Source: Aporrectodea caliginosa (taxonomy: Eukaryota > Annelida > Clitellata > Crassiclitellata > Lumbricidae). Taken from it: a stretch of DNA of 64,000 bases. Shown piece after piece: positions 10,881 through 20,499 of this stretch (its first letter is position 1; each line of letters starts with the position of its first letter). The notes below the pieces were generated by a model. The model was not told where the DNA came from, searched no databases, and saw only the letters and a list, made by a program, of their open reading frames with translations. The position numbers were made by a program, and so were the translations under genes. Location: positions 390,692 to 454,691 of the forward strand of contig JACEVL010000003.1 of the NCBI GenBank assembly GCA_020284085.1, read 5' to 3'.

Positions 10881-11057
10881 CTAGCAGCCGTTGTCTTGTC
10901 GAATCTATAAAAAGCATGACTGAGATCGTGTTTTCACTCATGCACCATGAATGACAACGATCGTAATGAGGAGGACATCGACTGCTGCTACATTTCGTCC
11001 CAAGAATAATTCCTCTCTCCTGACACGAGTCACAAGCAACATTTGGGTGCTTCATAG
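10881..11057 (-). pseudogene. ZZ-type zinc-finger exon with frameshift
   Basis: Complement exon after acceptor TTTGCTTTCATTAG; donor GCTAG|GTAAGC. It reads KHPNVACDSCQERGIILG, then TKCSSSRCPPHYDRCHSWCM. These are the H-P-N-V-x-C-D-x-C start, a central Cys pair, Y-D-x-C and a last Cys of a ZZ finger, as in mind bomb, HERC2 and p62. Extra codons widen the Cys spacings. A one-base shift after the last Cys is needed to reach KHDLSHAFYRFDKTTAA, the typical continuation of MIB ZZ fingers. A ubiquitin-ligase-type gene is implied, but this copy looks damaged; a base-call error at one position is the alternative. Confidence 0.6.
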
Positions 11058-11289
11058 CTAATGAAAGCAAAATGTCACCAACTGAAACAATTGAGCACCG
11101 ACTTTAAACCCCACCCACAAATAAGTCTCAGATCAGGTTCTCGACAGTGTTAATTAGCATTTATAATACGTAGTGGATCCGTTCACGCCCCGGGCGTTAT
11201 CGGAACTCCAGTACTATATTCACGCCCGTCGCGTTATTGGCTAAAGCCTGTCACGTGAACTTGTTGTCTTCCTGTGGAATTTTGATATG

Positions 11290-11440
11290 GCAGACAGCTT
11301 GAGGGTCGGTTAGGGACAGGTTAGGATTCGTGAGGGTCGTTTAGGGTCAGATTAGGCGTCGTGAGGGTCGGTTATGGTCAGATTAGGCGTCGTGAGGGTC
11401 GGTTAGGGTCAGAGTTAGGGTTAGTGTCGTCTTTAGAAAA
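11290..11440. repeat. Minisatellite rich in TTAGGG
   Basis: Three to four copies of a unit of about 34 bp (CGTGAGGGTCGGTTAGGGTC plus AGATTAGG). Each unit carries one TTAGGG or near match, and the last copy has GTTAGGGTTAG. This is either an interstitial telomere-like tract or chance. Confidence 0.65.
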
Positions 11441-12278
11441 CACGGTGAACAACCTTCCACCGCAATCGGCAATGTTTATCGGTCGGTTCGTTTCAGGTAC
11501 TCCAAATCAGGTGACATGCATTGACCAATTGCCAGGCGGGCGTGATTCTAGTCCCAGGTATAGGCTCACGTCGGGCGTGACTGTATCCACGACCTTAATA
11601 ATATTATGGGCAACAGAGTTTCAGGTTTTTTACCCAGCTTATATAAAGTGGTCACTGGTCAGACTGAGGTTTCAGATCGTCTGACGCCGAAAGGATAATC
11701 TATCAACTTTAGTATTATTAGCCTACTTCTCTGCGACGATATCACTAAGTACTTAAAAACCAATGCAGCTTTTTATTTACAGCTTATCTCACATTGCAAT
11801 CGTTATAATTTTTCACATAGCCCCTACACCGGGTTTTGGGCACGTTATAAAAAGGCAACACATGCATAATTATGTCATGACATGGTAAGCAGTGGTAACC
11901 ACTACCACCTATAGTGGTTATAGTGGTCATAGTGGTGGTGGTAGTGGTGGTGGTAGTTGTGGTTGAGGTGGTTGTGGTGGTGGTGGTGGTTGTGGTAGTA
12001 GTATTTTATTACTATTTTTATGATTTGCTGAGACTAATGCTTCTGCCGAGTGAACCATTTAACGCCTTCAAGGTCCAGAAGAGCAGATGATTGTCACGCG
12101 TAACTTAATATAATTATCAAGTATCTGAATTGACAACATTCTGCCCAGCTCCCTCTCAACATCCAATCTTTCCTCACTTCACGGGCCACTCCAATGCGAC
12201 TATAACAATAGTCATAGTTATTATGCAGCTTTGATGGCAATAATAATAAATATAAACGTGTTAATGGATTCTAAGTGT
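11441..12278. other. Upstream region of locus A
   Basis: Contains a GGT-rich simple repeat (about 11918-12003) and no supported exon. The frame at 11361-11684 runs out of the minisatellite and is not credible. Confidence 0.45.
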
Positions 12279-12306
12279 ATGACATCACGTCTATTGTATG
12301 ACGTCA
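12279..12306. promoter_or_regulatory. CRE/ATF-like pair upstream of locus A
   Basis: TGACATCA at about 12279 is followed by a perfect CRE palindrome TGACGTCA at 12299-12306, about 200 bp before the proposed start codon at 12503. The fit to CREB/ATF or bZIP sites is from known consensus; use as a promoter is inferred. Confidence 0.35.
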
Positions 12307-12502
12307 TTGCATAATGATCTCAAGACGCCATTATTCAGTTCAGAACTTCTTTAACTTTGATTATTACTTTAATTAATTTTGTTTGTTTTTAATAACCTTT
12401 TTTGGAGACGGTTGACTTGCACAGCATTTACGGACAATCGATTGGTGTTTCTTGCAACACTGATGTTGGTTGTGGCAGATCCTAGCGCTTCCCTTTTAAG
12501 CT

Positions 12503-12566
12503 ATGTCGAAGAAACGAACATCAGCCGAGTCCAATGATGACGATCAAACTAATACAGACTCAGACT
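12503..12566 (+). CDS. Locus A exon 1: N-terminal tail of F-box protein
   Basis: ATG at 12503 (AGCTATGTCG) opens 21 codons plus one base, rich in Lys/Arg and then Ser, Asp and Asn: MSKKRTSAES then an acidic NDDDQT run. The donor is ACT|GTGAGT at 12567. The low-complexity charged tail suggests a flexible or nuclear-type N-terminus. The phase (1 base left) matches the acceptor of exon 2. No equivalent exon 1 is seen at locus B, where a minisatellite transposon occupies the expected position. Confidence 0.55.
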
Positions 12567-12804
12567 GTGAGTAAACGCAAAGAAATATTTCCTAATACGC
12601 TTCATAGTTGTCTGTTTTTTCATTGACTAAATCAGTTTCTTATAATATGAACACTTGATGATACTATTCAGAACCACTTAGGAAATTCATGTCACAGTTT
12701 TATGCATAATTATTCAGTAATATACGCTCACGATGCAACCATTATATGCGATGATTGAGGCTAATAATTGCATTTTGAAATACTTGCATTTAATTCTTTT
12801 GTAG

Positions 12805-12866
12805 CGGTCTTCCGACAAGATGACAATGTTAAACGTTCAAAACTTACCTCATGGAGTGACACAACG
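12805..12866 (+). CDS. Locus A exon 2: linker of F-box protein
   Basis: Acceptor TTAATTCTTTTGTAG at 12804; 62 bases coding SVFRQDDNVK then RSKLTSWSDTT; donor ACG|GTGAGC at 12867. The exon ends in phase 0, fitting exon 3. The homologous exon at locus B keeps the acceptor, the last 36 bases and the donor, and the intron that follows is alignable (TTTTCTATGCTTTTTCTC at both loci). The two loci therefore arose by segmental duplication. Confidence 0.6.
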
Positions 12867-13274
12867 GTGAGCTGCTTAGTATTAAGATGCAAGTGACGTG
12901 TCTTCGTTGATTCTAAACTTTCTGAATTGCTTGACTAGTGTGGTTTATAGGCTGATATTTTCCATGCTTTTTCTCTTGTCAAATAGCCTTACTTAGCACT
13001 TAAGAGTATTTTAAGTTAACTCGAAGGCAGCTATTTCTGTCTAAATGCTTCACTCACATCCTGCGCTGGTTTTTGATGGACTTTTCACTCTTCAGACGTC
13101 TTAGAAATCCTCCTACTTTAGCGTCCTTCGTTGTTTTCCTTACGTCGTATACGCTGGGCTCAATATATCTTTAGTTCGTTCTGTGATTCTAGGATGGATG
13201 CTTCCAGCATGCTTAGTCAAATCTGTGTAGCAACTTTGCCACTAAATAGTATTAATTAATGTATCAATGAATTT

Positions 13275-13350
13275 GTAATTGTAATTGTAACTGGGAACTT
13301 ATGAAGCGCCACCTCGAGATGACTCATCAGAGGCTCTCCCGACCCGATGT
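13275..13350 (-). pseudogene. LINE 3' tail (CR1/L2 type)
   Basis: The complement ends ..GAGCCTCTGATGAG..GGTGGCGCTTCATAAG followed by a degenerate AATTAC repeat. This is the same 3'-end layout (SAPE stop, GGGGCGCTATAAA, short tandem tail) as the other LINE tails in this window. Confidence 0.5.
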
Positions 13351-13581
13351 CCCAGAACTAGTGGGCAGGGACGTGATTAGCATTCGGCTTAGGCTTAAGC
13401 CCTCAAACGAAGCTGAAGCCCTCCAAATAAATCAAGCCCCCGGCCCCACTATAGGCTGATGCTACCGCATTCACCATGCTCAAAAGTCCTAGTGACGTCA
13501 ATGCTAGTGAAAAAATAACGCGGTCTTCAAGCGTTTGCGGAAAAGAAAGGGAGACGGAAAGAGAAGTTGACTTTGGAGATC

Positions 13582-13783
<202 letters not shown>

Positions 13784-13784
13784 A

Positions 13785-14229
13785 TTCCAAGAGGCAGGGC
13801 TAACAACCGAGAAGCTGTTTCGCTGTTCGGGGGCAGTTCGGTTCTTGGGAATGACCAGGTCACCGTTTGTCGTCGATCGCAGAGGACAGTGACCATGTAT
13901 AGTGGAAATAAGGACAGACCGTCCATTTAAGTAGATCGGAGCGCAACAGTTAAGACATTTCCGCACAAGAACCAGGGTCTTAAATAGGATGCGTTCTTGA
14001 ACGACTTGAGATCTTCCATTTAATTTAAGACGACTATGGCCAAGTTAGATATCCAGCATGAATGTGTAGATGTGGTCAAACTTGGGAATAGCACCAATCA
14101 AAGGAAAGGCAGCATCTATTGTTGAGAGTTGAATTGGAGCGATCAAGCGAATTGGATTGGGTTTTGGTTGAGTTTTAGACTTCAGATAGGTCTCTAAGGT
14201 CAACGATGCTCTGAGCCATGGACATAGCA
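13785..14229 (-). pseudogene. CR1/Jockey-type RT C-terminal remnant
   Basis: The complement contains AAFPLIGAIPKFDHIYTFML (block after the RT core), then PLRSTTNGDLVIPKNRT and NSFSVVSPASWNALS (the R.RRAFSVVGP..WN.LP block). The two parts are in different frames. The end is lost in the (AG)n tract. It lies in the large intron of locus A. Confidence 0.75.
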
Positions 14230-14597
14230 TCTGCAGCTTTACCGTGTGGCGTCGGCATATTGAAGCGAAAGTACACGTGAAGAAGATAGAACGGGGCCCA
14301 GCTCAGATAATGATGGTGATCATATTCGTTTATTGGTTTTGAAAACTAAATTGGTCTTGAAACATCATCTATCTTCTTTCTTATTACTTCATCCCACTGT
14401 AAGCCATGGTGGGGTTTGTCATCACTCATCAGGCATGAATTGTATAATTGTTAATAGGATCGTGGGGAACGTCAAAACGTTTCCAAGCCATCTACTCTGT
14501 CTGATGTTATAAGCCTTTGATCCAATTCCCACTATAATCACAAAAAAGTGTAGCTTCTAGGTGATTTTGACCTAATATGCATTGTGATACTTTGAAG

Positions 14598-15020
14598 GAT
14601 CAGTTTGGCTTCAGACCAACTGGATGTTGTTCCTGCGGGCTTACTTTCTTCCTATATCACGTCACTTTGCTTGTAAGAGAAACCAACTCTTATGTGAGGT
14701 GCTTGTTAGTCAACTTCGCTAAGGCATTTGATGTCGATGACCATTAAATTCAAATCCCTTAAGTTAAATCCCTAATCATGACGCCTAAGATATCCAACTG
14801 GGCAATGGACTTCGCAATAGGACGGTCTAGAGTTATCAAATGCGATAGCGTCTTTTCCGATTCTGCTTCTATAAATCAGTGTCTTTATTCTAAAATTTAT
14901 TGAGAGCGACCCTAAACCTGTGTATCCAACAAATATTCTTTTAAATTTACAGACAGTACCAACCTTCTTCTGCCACAAAACTCTCCTGTTCGTCTAGAAA
15001 CTGATTCGTTAATTTTTACG
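14598..15020 (+). pseudogene. LINE RT core remnant (fingers and palm)
   Basis: Reads DQFGFRPTGCCS, then SYVRCLLVNFAKAFDVDDH (RT motif A, usually DFSKAFD). After frame changes come SNWAMDFAIGRSRVIKCDSV and SVFSDSASINQ, and later FKFTDSTNLLLPQN where the catalytic FADDTNL should be. The catalytic Asp-Asp is lost (A-D-D to T-D-S). Inactive. Confidence 0.8.
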
Positions 15021-15047
15021 ATTGGACCTTCAGGAATAGAATTATGC

Positions 15048-15115
15048 TAAACCGATATAAAACTAGATCTTCCATAGAACAAGTTCTATGGAAAATCTAG
15101 TTTTAGAAAGGTTTA
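15048..15115. repeat. Near-perfect 33-bp inverted repeat, 2-bp spacer
   Basis: Arms 15048-15080 and 15083-15115. The inner 22 bases (AAAACTAGATCTTCCATAGA..) pair with one mismatch, and the outer TAAACC pairs with GGTTTA. The two-base spacer and lack of TSD suggest a template-switch (snapback) event rather than a transposon. Confidence 0.75.
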
Positions 15116-16125
15116 GTATTCTTCTAAGAAGCAACCTGCGGATGGATTTCGAATCCTATGAACGATGCTGAACGAGTTAAACACGTTAAAGATACGTGTG
15201 CGTTCTTTTTCCGAGAAGATATAAAATTCGATGGCCATTTTGAAGGTTTGCAGACAACGCCTTTATCCACTAACTGAGATCCGTGAAATGCCTTCCAGTA
15301 AACTAACAATTATTTTTAGCAAATTCTTGTTCTCTCCCATCCGCGGGTTGCTTCTTATCACAGATTTCGTTGAAAGGATTTATTGGGTTTTTTGGGGCAG
15401 TGCTGGGCGCAGTGGCCTTTGGGTGACGACAGTATAACGTTGACGGTTTTGGGTGAAAACTGAACTGAAGTTCTTAAGAGTATCCAGTTACTGTCTGATA
15501 AGCACTGCCACAAATTTACGGAAGAGGGGCATAATTATAATTGAATAAACGACCTTTCATCCACAGCTCCATAAAAGTTCTTCATAATTCGCTGAAGGAG
15601 CACATATAAAATTGTAATAATGTTTATTTTAGTGATTTGTGTTGTGAAGGACTTTGCCTTTGATGAATTTTTGTTAATGGGGCTCTTTGTGGGATCCATA
15701 AAATGTTTGCCTCTAATAATGCACCGCCGCCTCAAACCATTAAAGATCGCCGCCAAGAAGAGACAAACCCTGCTGACGTGATAACCGGAGGCGACGATAC
15801 CATGGAGACCGCTACGTAATGGAAGGAGGGCGAACAACGCAGACCAGCGTCACGTGATGCCAGGAGGCAAACCTCACAAACAGCTAAAAGATCATCAGAG
15901 CAGACGAACGATACAGGCAACCACGTGATGCAGGCAGACCTTCGAACGATACATCAAAAAGAGACATGAAAAGAGCAGACACCGACAGACAGCACGAACA
16001 GTATAAATACTGTGGCCAACTGGTCACAAGCGGACAGCGCAGAGACATTGAACACGCAGTGCAGACCGTGTGACGGTGTACAGAGCTGAGACGCAGAACA
16101 GAAACGTCGACGTGTAAACGATATT
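15116..16125. other. Intron of locus A without supported exons
   Basis: It may continue the RT relic to about 15430 in broken frames. A TATA-like GTATAAATAC at 16000 could be a retroelement promoter, but nothing else supports it. Confidence 0.35.
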
Positions 16126-16400
16126 GTGATTAGGCGCCGATGGTAGCGAAGAACTTCTGTTGCAGACACTGGCGGAGTATTTGCTGACAGATTCGGACAT
16201 TTCTCTGTTGCGGGCCCCATGGTTTGGAATGGACTCCCATTAACAATACGCCTTATGCCTACAGTTCACTCAGATGCTTTTTACTGTAACCTTAAGACCA
16301 TCCTTTTCAGCCGGAGTTGGGTCGAGAGCGCTCCTGAGTAGTAGCCTTGAAGGGGCGCTATATAAATCTTCTACATCCGACATCTCTTTCCACCTGTCCT
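16126..16400 (+). pseudogene. CR1/L2-type LINE 3' end
   Basis: Reads RRTSVADTGGVFADRFGHF, then AGPMVWNGLPLTIR and LKTILFSRSWVESAPE followed by a stop and GGGGCGCTATATAAAT. These are the last conserved blocks of the RT ORF and the 3' UTR boundary. An AATG repeat near 16684 may be its tail or a neighbour's. Confidence 0.75.
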
Positions 16401-17540
16401 GGACATCACGTACAACCTTCGCCCACGACCACATCCCTTCACCCTACCAGCCAGGGACGACCGGAACTTCATCGTCCGGATCTTACACAAAAAGTCGTAC
16501 TAACATTACTAACAACTCAAGCCATCCCTGCTTAAATTGACATATATTAATGAGCAAACGGTACATTCTGTAACATGCTAATCTGTGGACAAAACAAAAA
16601 CAGCTAGGAACTGAACTTAAATGTTTGTAAACAAGCTGCGGCCATGTCAACTTGTGTCAGAATAAACGAATATTATTATCATTAAATGAATGAATGAATG
16701 AATTTCTAACGCTGGACACGACAGACTGTATGCATGTGAGAACGATCGCTGGGTAGTGCCGCCTGGAGGTACCTTTCACTCCGGTCCCAGAAGTACTCGA
16801 GACGTACTCTCTGACGGTATACGCTATACGGTCAGTGCCTCCTGTTGTCTTCGTGCCTCTGGCGGTGGCGGGCTGGCGATGTGTGCTCGCCACTCGCTCT
16901 CTCCAGGACGACGATCGAGACACCTCCGTGTCCGTCTTTCTGTGGGAAGAAGAACGATTGCTCTTTGTCCCATACGACGTCCCTCTCGATCACTTCGGCC
17001 TCGATTAATCGCGGGTGGCCGTATACGGTGAATCGACGCTAACTACGTCTGAGGCAGCGAGAGACGGTCAAACGGCATTCTTAACTGTTGTGCCTCGATC
17101 ACAATTCCAGTTTCTTTTGGATTCATCGACGGTTTCAGTTATTGTGATATTAATCGAGTTGAATCAGATTAAGTCTTCTGCTACTATACTCCGGAAGCCT
17201 AACGCACGCCGGGGCATTGGCCATCGCGTACAGACACTCGACGATCGAATAGTCGCCACTATAGGCCTTTGGGACGAGCTCCAAGGAAGTAAGGTAGTTA
17301 GCAGCAGGAAGAAGGGAAGATTGTACACAGACGGAAAAACCTTACAGTAGTTTTAATTCCAATCAAAGGCCCATGTAAAGTTTTACACTTAGTCTCGTGC
17401 TATAACGGATAATTCCATATAGAAACCTTTAAAACTGTTTGCAATATTGCATTGTTTTTTTTCATACTGACATTGTGCTTCTTTTTCACTATTGTATTTT
17501 ATTGTAAATTGTGCACCTTTGTCTCGCGCTAAGATTAACT
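16401..17540. other. Intron of locus A, GC-richer stretch
   Basis: 16730-17350 is more GC-rich than its surroundings and has several short frames on both strands, but no domain, no paired splice sites and no repeat match that I can name. Confidence 0.35.
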
Positions 17541-17544
17541 ATTT

Positions 17545-17784
17545 ACTTAAGCTTAAGCTTACTTAACTATTTACTTACTCTATATGCAATTACTATTGTT
17601 ATTGCTGCATCACTACGTTTGTAATTATTACACTATTATTATTGTTATTATTATTATCATAAACATTATTGTCATTATTGTTGTTATTATTGTCTTTATT
17701 ATTATTATTAAGCTTAAGCTTACTTAACTATTTACTTACTTAATAGAGGTCTCTATAAGCAATTATTATTATTATTATTATTAC

Positions 17785-17860
<76 letters not shown>

Positions 17861-17880
17861 GCTGCTGCTGCTGCTGCTAT
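17545..17880. repeat. Simple repeats with a duplicated 30-bp block
   Basis: The block AAGCTTAAGCTTACTTAACT plus ATTTACTTACT occurs at about 17549 and 17710. It is followed at 17761-17877 by (ATT)n, then (GTT)n, then (GCT)n, a three-step graded microsatellite. Confidence 0.85.
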
Positions 17881-18269
17881 AATTAAGATTAATGATTGTT
17901 TCAAGAACTGGACTATTTGTTCACGGTAACTAAGAAATGTAATGAATATAATACGGAAATAGGGGCCTAACTTCCTATAAGCTTCAGCTTTTGTAAGGCT
18001 CCTTTTGTACATGACTTTGAGATTATGCCTGTTATTGATATGTGATCAGTGGTACAATAAAGAAGAGTGACTAAGATACGTACGACCTTAATTGCTGGCC
18101 TTACTTCTAAACTTCGTGAATCTGGATATACGCCACTTAACCAGCATCAGCTGAGGAGCAACTCCTGTTGTGCTGCATCCAGTTCGTCCTTCTGCTTTCA
18201 ATTGAACTTGACTTTTGTGTTTAACTCAGATTGCGTAATTATTAAGTTTCATCTGTTTTTTTCTTGTAG

Positions 18270-18477
18270 CTGCAAGATCTACCGATCGAGCTACTTGAGA
18301 GTATCCTCATTAAAGCCATAGCTATGGAAGTGAAGAGTATGAAGCTGGCCAAAAGTGTGTGGAAAGAAAAGGCTGATCTTGTGATAAGCCGACTTCGAAC
18401 GGTCTGCCCGCAATGGAGTGACACACTTACGACCAACTTCTTTCAAAATGAACTTCACAGAACTCTGGAAGACACCG
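18270..18477 (+). CDS. Locus A exon 3: F-box exon
   Basis: Acceptor CTGTTTTTTTCTTGTAG; 208 bases in phase 0; donor ACCG|GTTAGT. It codes LQDLPIELLESILIKAIAME, then helical sequence, then VISRLRTVCPQWSDTL and NELHRTLEDT. The L-P-x-E-L-L-x-x-I-L start and the later R-x-V-C-x-x-W fit the F-box (Skp1-binding, SCF ubiquitin ligase adaptor), with an insertion of about 20 residues between helices 1 and 3. Locus B has an exon of identical length and phase (50552-50759) with about 80% identical residues and mostly synonymous or conservative changes, so the exon was under constraint. The next exon should start with two bases, as the propeller exons at 7437 and 54285 do. No such exon is seen directly downstream of locus A within 9 kb. 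Confidence 0.7.
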
Positions 18478-19243
18478 GTTAGTTCATGAAATAAATCAGT
18501 TCTATTCCTATTATTAAACAAACTTTATATTCTGGGGTACAATACACGAATACCTGAAACTGGAGCATCATCGGTCAGTGCTTAAGTGACTCTTAAACTC
18601 GCCCTCTCGATCGACAGACCAGCACAATAACCATAAGGCCATCTCATGTCTGCATACTACCACTATACATGGATGTGTCTAGAGACAAGTAACAGCTCAT
18701 ACAAAAGCACATCTCCAGATCTCCCACGCGCCGTCCAATTAAATTTACGTAAATGTACCTTCCACGTAGCAGTAATATTGCTTTTGATCTTTCTGTTCAT
18801 ATTAATCCTGTAGATATGGATATCGAAACCGGAATTTTCACTGACACTAAGACTCACTTCAAATTTCTTGATTGATTCATTCTGTCCAACGAAATTTTAT
18901 TATCTATTTACAGCAGTGTGTTTCTAACGTCGGTATCTTTTCTCTGTCCGTCTTCATGAACGTCCAAGTTTTCACAGGCATAGTCCTACCTCTGTGAAAA
19001 CGCTTGTTCACAATAACTTTTAAATTTGCTTGTATCTGAACTCATGAACAGGCTGTCAACTTTCAACTCTGAAAAGAAATCCAGTTGTTGGGCTCTACGT
19101 GTAAGCGAGAGTTCACCAGCGACGAATGTTCCACTAACGTACATCTGGGTGTTATTAAGATTAACTCCTTATCCTTATTGAACCTTGACATAATTTATGC
19201 TATCGAGAGAGCGTAGTGCCTTTGTGAGAAACTTTAAAGACGC
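18478..19243. other. Downstream of locus A exon 3
   Basis: The first 15 bases of the intron match locus B (GTTAGTTCATGAAA). No further exon or element is recognised. Confidence 0.4.
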
Positions 19244-19258
19244 TTGATTAAATGTCTG

Positions 19259-19410
19259 AATTCATACATACATACACACACACATACAGGCACACATTCA
19301 TACACTCATGCATTCAAAATACATGTATGCATGCATACATACATAATTTATATATATACATACTTAAACACATACACTTATACATACACACATACTTACA
19401 TCAAGGTTCA
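19259..19410. repeat. (CATA)n-type simple repeat
   Basis: Degenerate CATACATA / CACATACA run. Frames across it are artefacts. Confidence 0.85.
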
Positions 19411-19454
19411 AAATATACGATTGCAAGAAAAGAATTTAAATTAGTAAGAAGTAA

Positions 19455-19740
19455 GAATATTCTTTATTGAGAAGCACTAGTAGACGCACAGCACTGTACA
19501 TGGCAAGATTAAAACATTCAAACCAAAACAAACAAATTCATATATACAAGCAAAGAATTGAATGGGAGAAGTTATTTTATATCAGGGGAACCTAGAGGAG
19601 GAAGAATCAGGGCTAGTCATAGAGGGAAAATTAAGAACTTAAATAGAATGATTTATTGAAAACATTGTTTATTTATATAGCATCCGGGCAAGGAAGCATT
19701 TCTGAGTTAGGTTGTCAAACATAGGAAGCTCACGGTTATG
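19455..19740 (-). repeat. SINE/LINE 3'-tail relics, reverse orientation
   Basis: TTCTTTATTGAGAAGCACTA and CACAGCACTGTACATG resemble the tail of the SINE at 47165 and 49663 (TTCTTTATTGAAGCGCCTGA, CGCTGTACATTT). Near 19655, TTTATTTATATAGCATCC is a reverse LINE-type 3' end. Confidence 0.5.
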
Positions 19741-19762
19741 GAGCTAAATGATTATATATAGT

Positions 19763-19786
19763 TTCATCATCATCATCTTCATCATC

Positions 19787-19833
<47 letters not shown>

Positions 19834-19856
19834 TCATCATCATCATCATCATCATA
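19763..19856. repeat. (ATC)n microsatellite
   Basis: About 30 near-perfect ATC units. The isoleucine- and histidine-rich frames are artefacts. Confidence 0.95.
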
Positions 19857-20142
19857 AATTATTTTCTGACTTATCGCAACGTTATAATCCCGTCTTTAAT
19901 GTCGTATTTTACGTTGCTAAAAATTTTCGACTTATAACGTATTCCCAGATTAATTTAAACGTTTACGCTTATATTTGTCATATTCCGGAATATATTTGTG
20001 CTAAAAGAAACAAAAACAACCGAATAAAACTTAATTTAGAAGATAAAATAAAAACGAATTGAGCCGTTAAGCGACCATTCGACGACAACAGGAAGTCCAG
20101 CGGCTATGGTACATTACCCACGTCTCAAGGAATCTATATTGA

Positions 20143-20202
20143 CCGCGGCTATTAATAGCTACACCTCAACTTGTCCGCGGCTATTAATAGCTACACCTCA
20201 AC
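20143..20202. repeat. 32-bp tandem duplication
   Basis: CCGCGGCTATTAATAGCTAC plus ACCTCAAC occurs twice, at 20143 and 20175, identical over 28 bases. It contains the palindrome GGCTATTAATAGC(T). Confidence 0.85.
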
Positions 20203-20499
20203 GTAACACAAACATGAATATTGCGTTAAGTTGACGCGTTAAGCCTATGAGATACGAAAGGCCGCGCACTCGTACGCTTCACTAATTACCGTCTATGAGG
20301 CACTAACACTTCCCACACGATTGATTTGCAGGTGTTTTATGCTATCAGTGTGCTTTGAAACTGACATACTTGTGCGTTTGCAAGTGGTGTAATAACGAAT
20401 ACACTTACTTACTTACTTTTCTTCTGCATTATGTAAAAGTCCTGCACATGGAATTTTTACCAGGGTACTCCTACCATAATTCTAATCATTACATATCCT

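Noticed and set aside
16657..17350. Short GC-rich frames as a gene
   Set aside because: No domain, codon signal or splice pairing; probably base composition.
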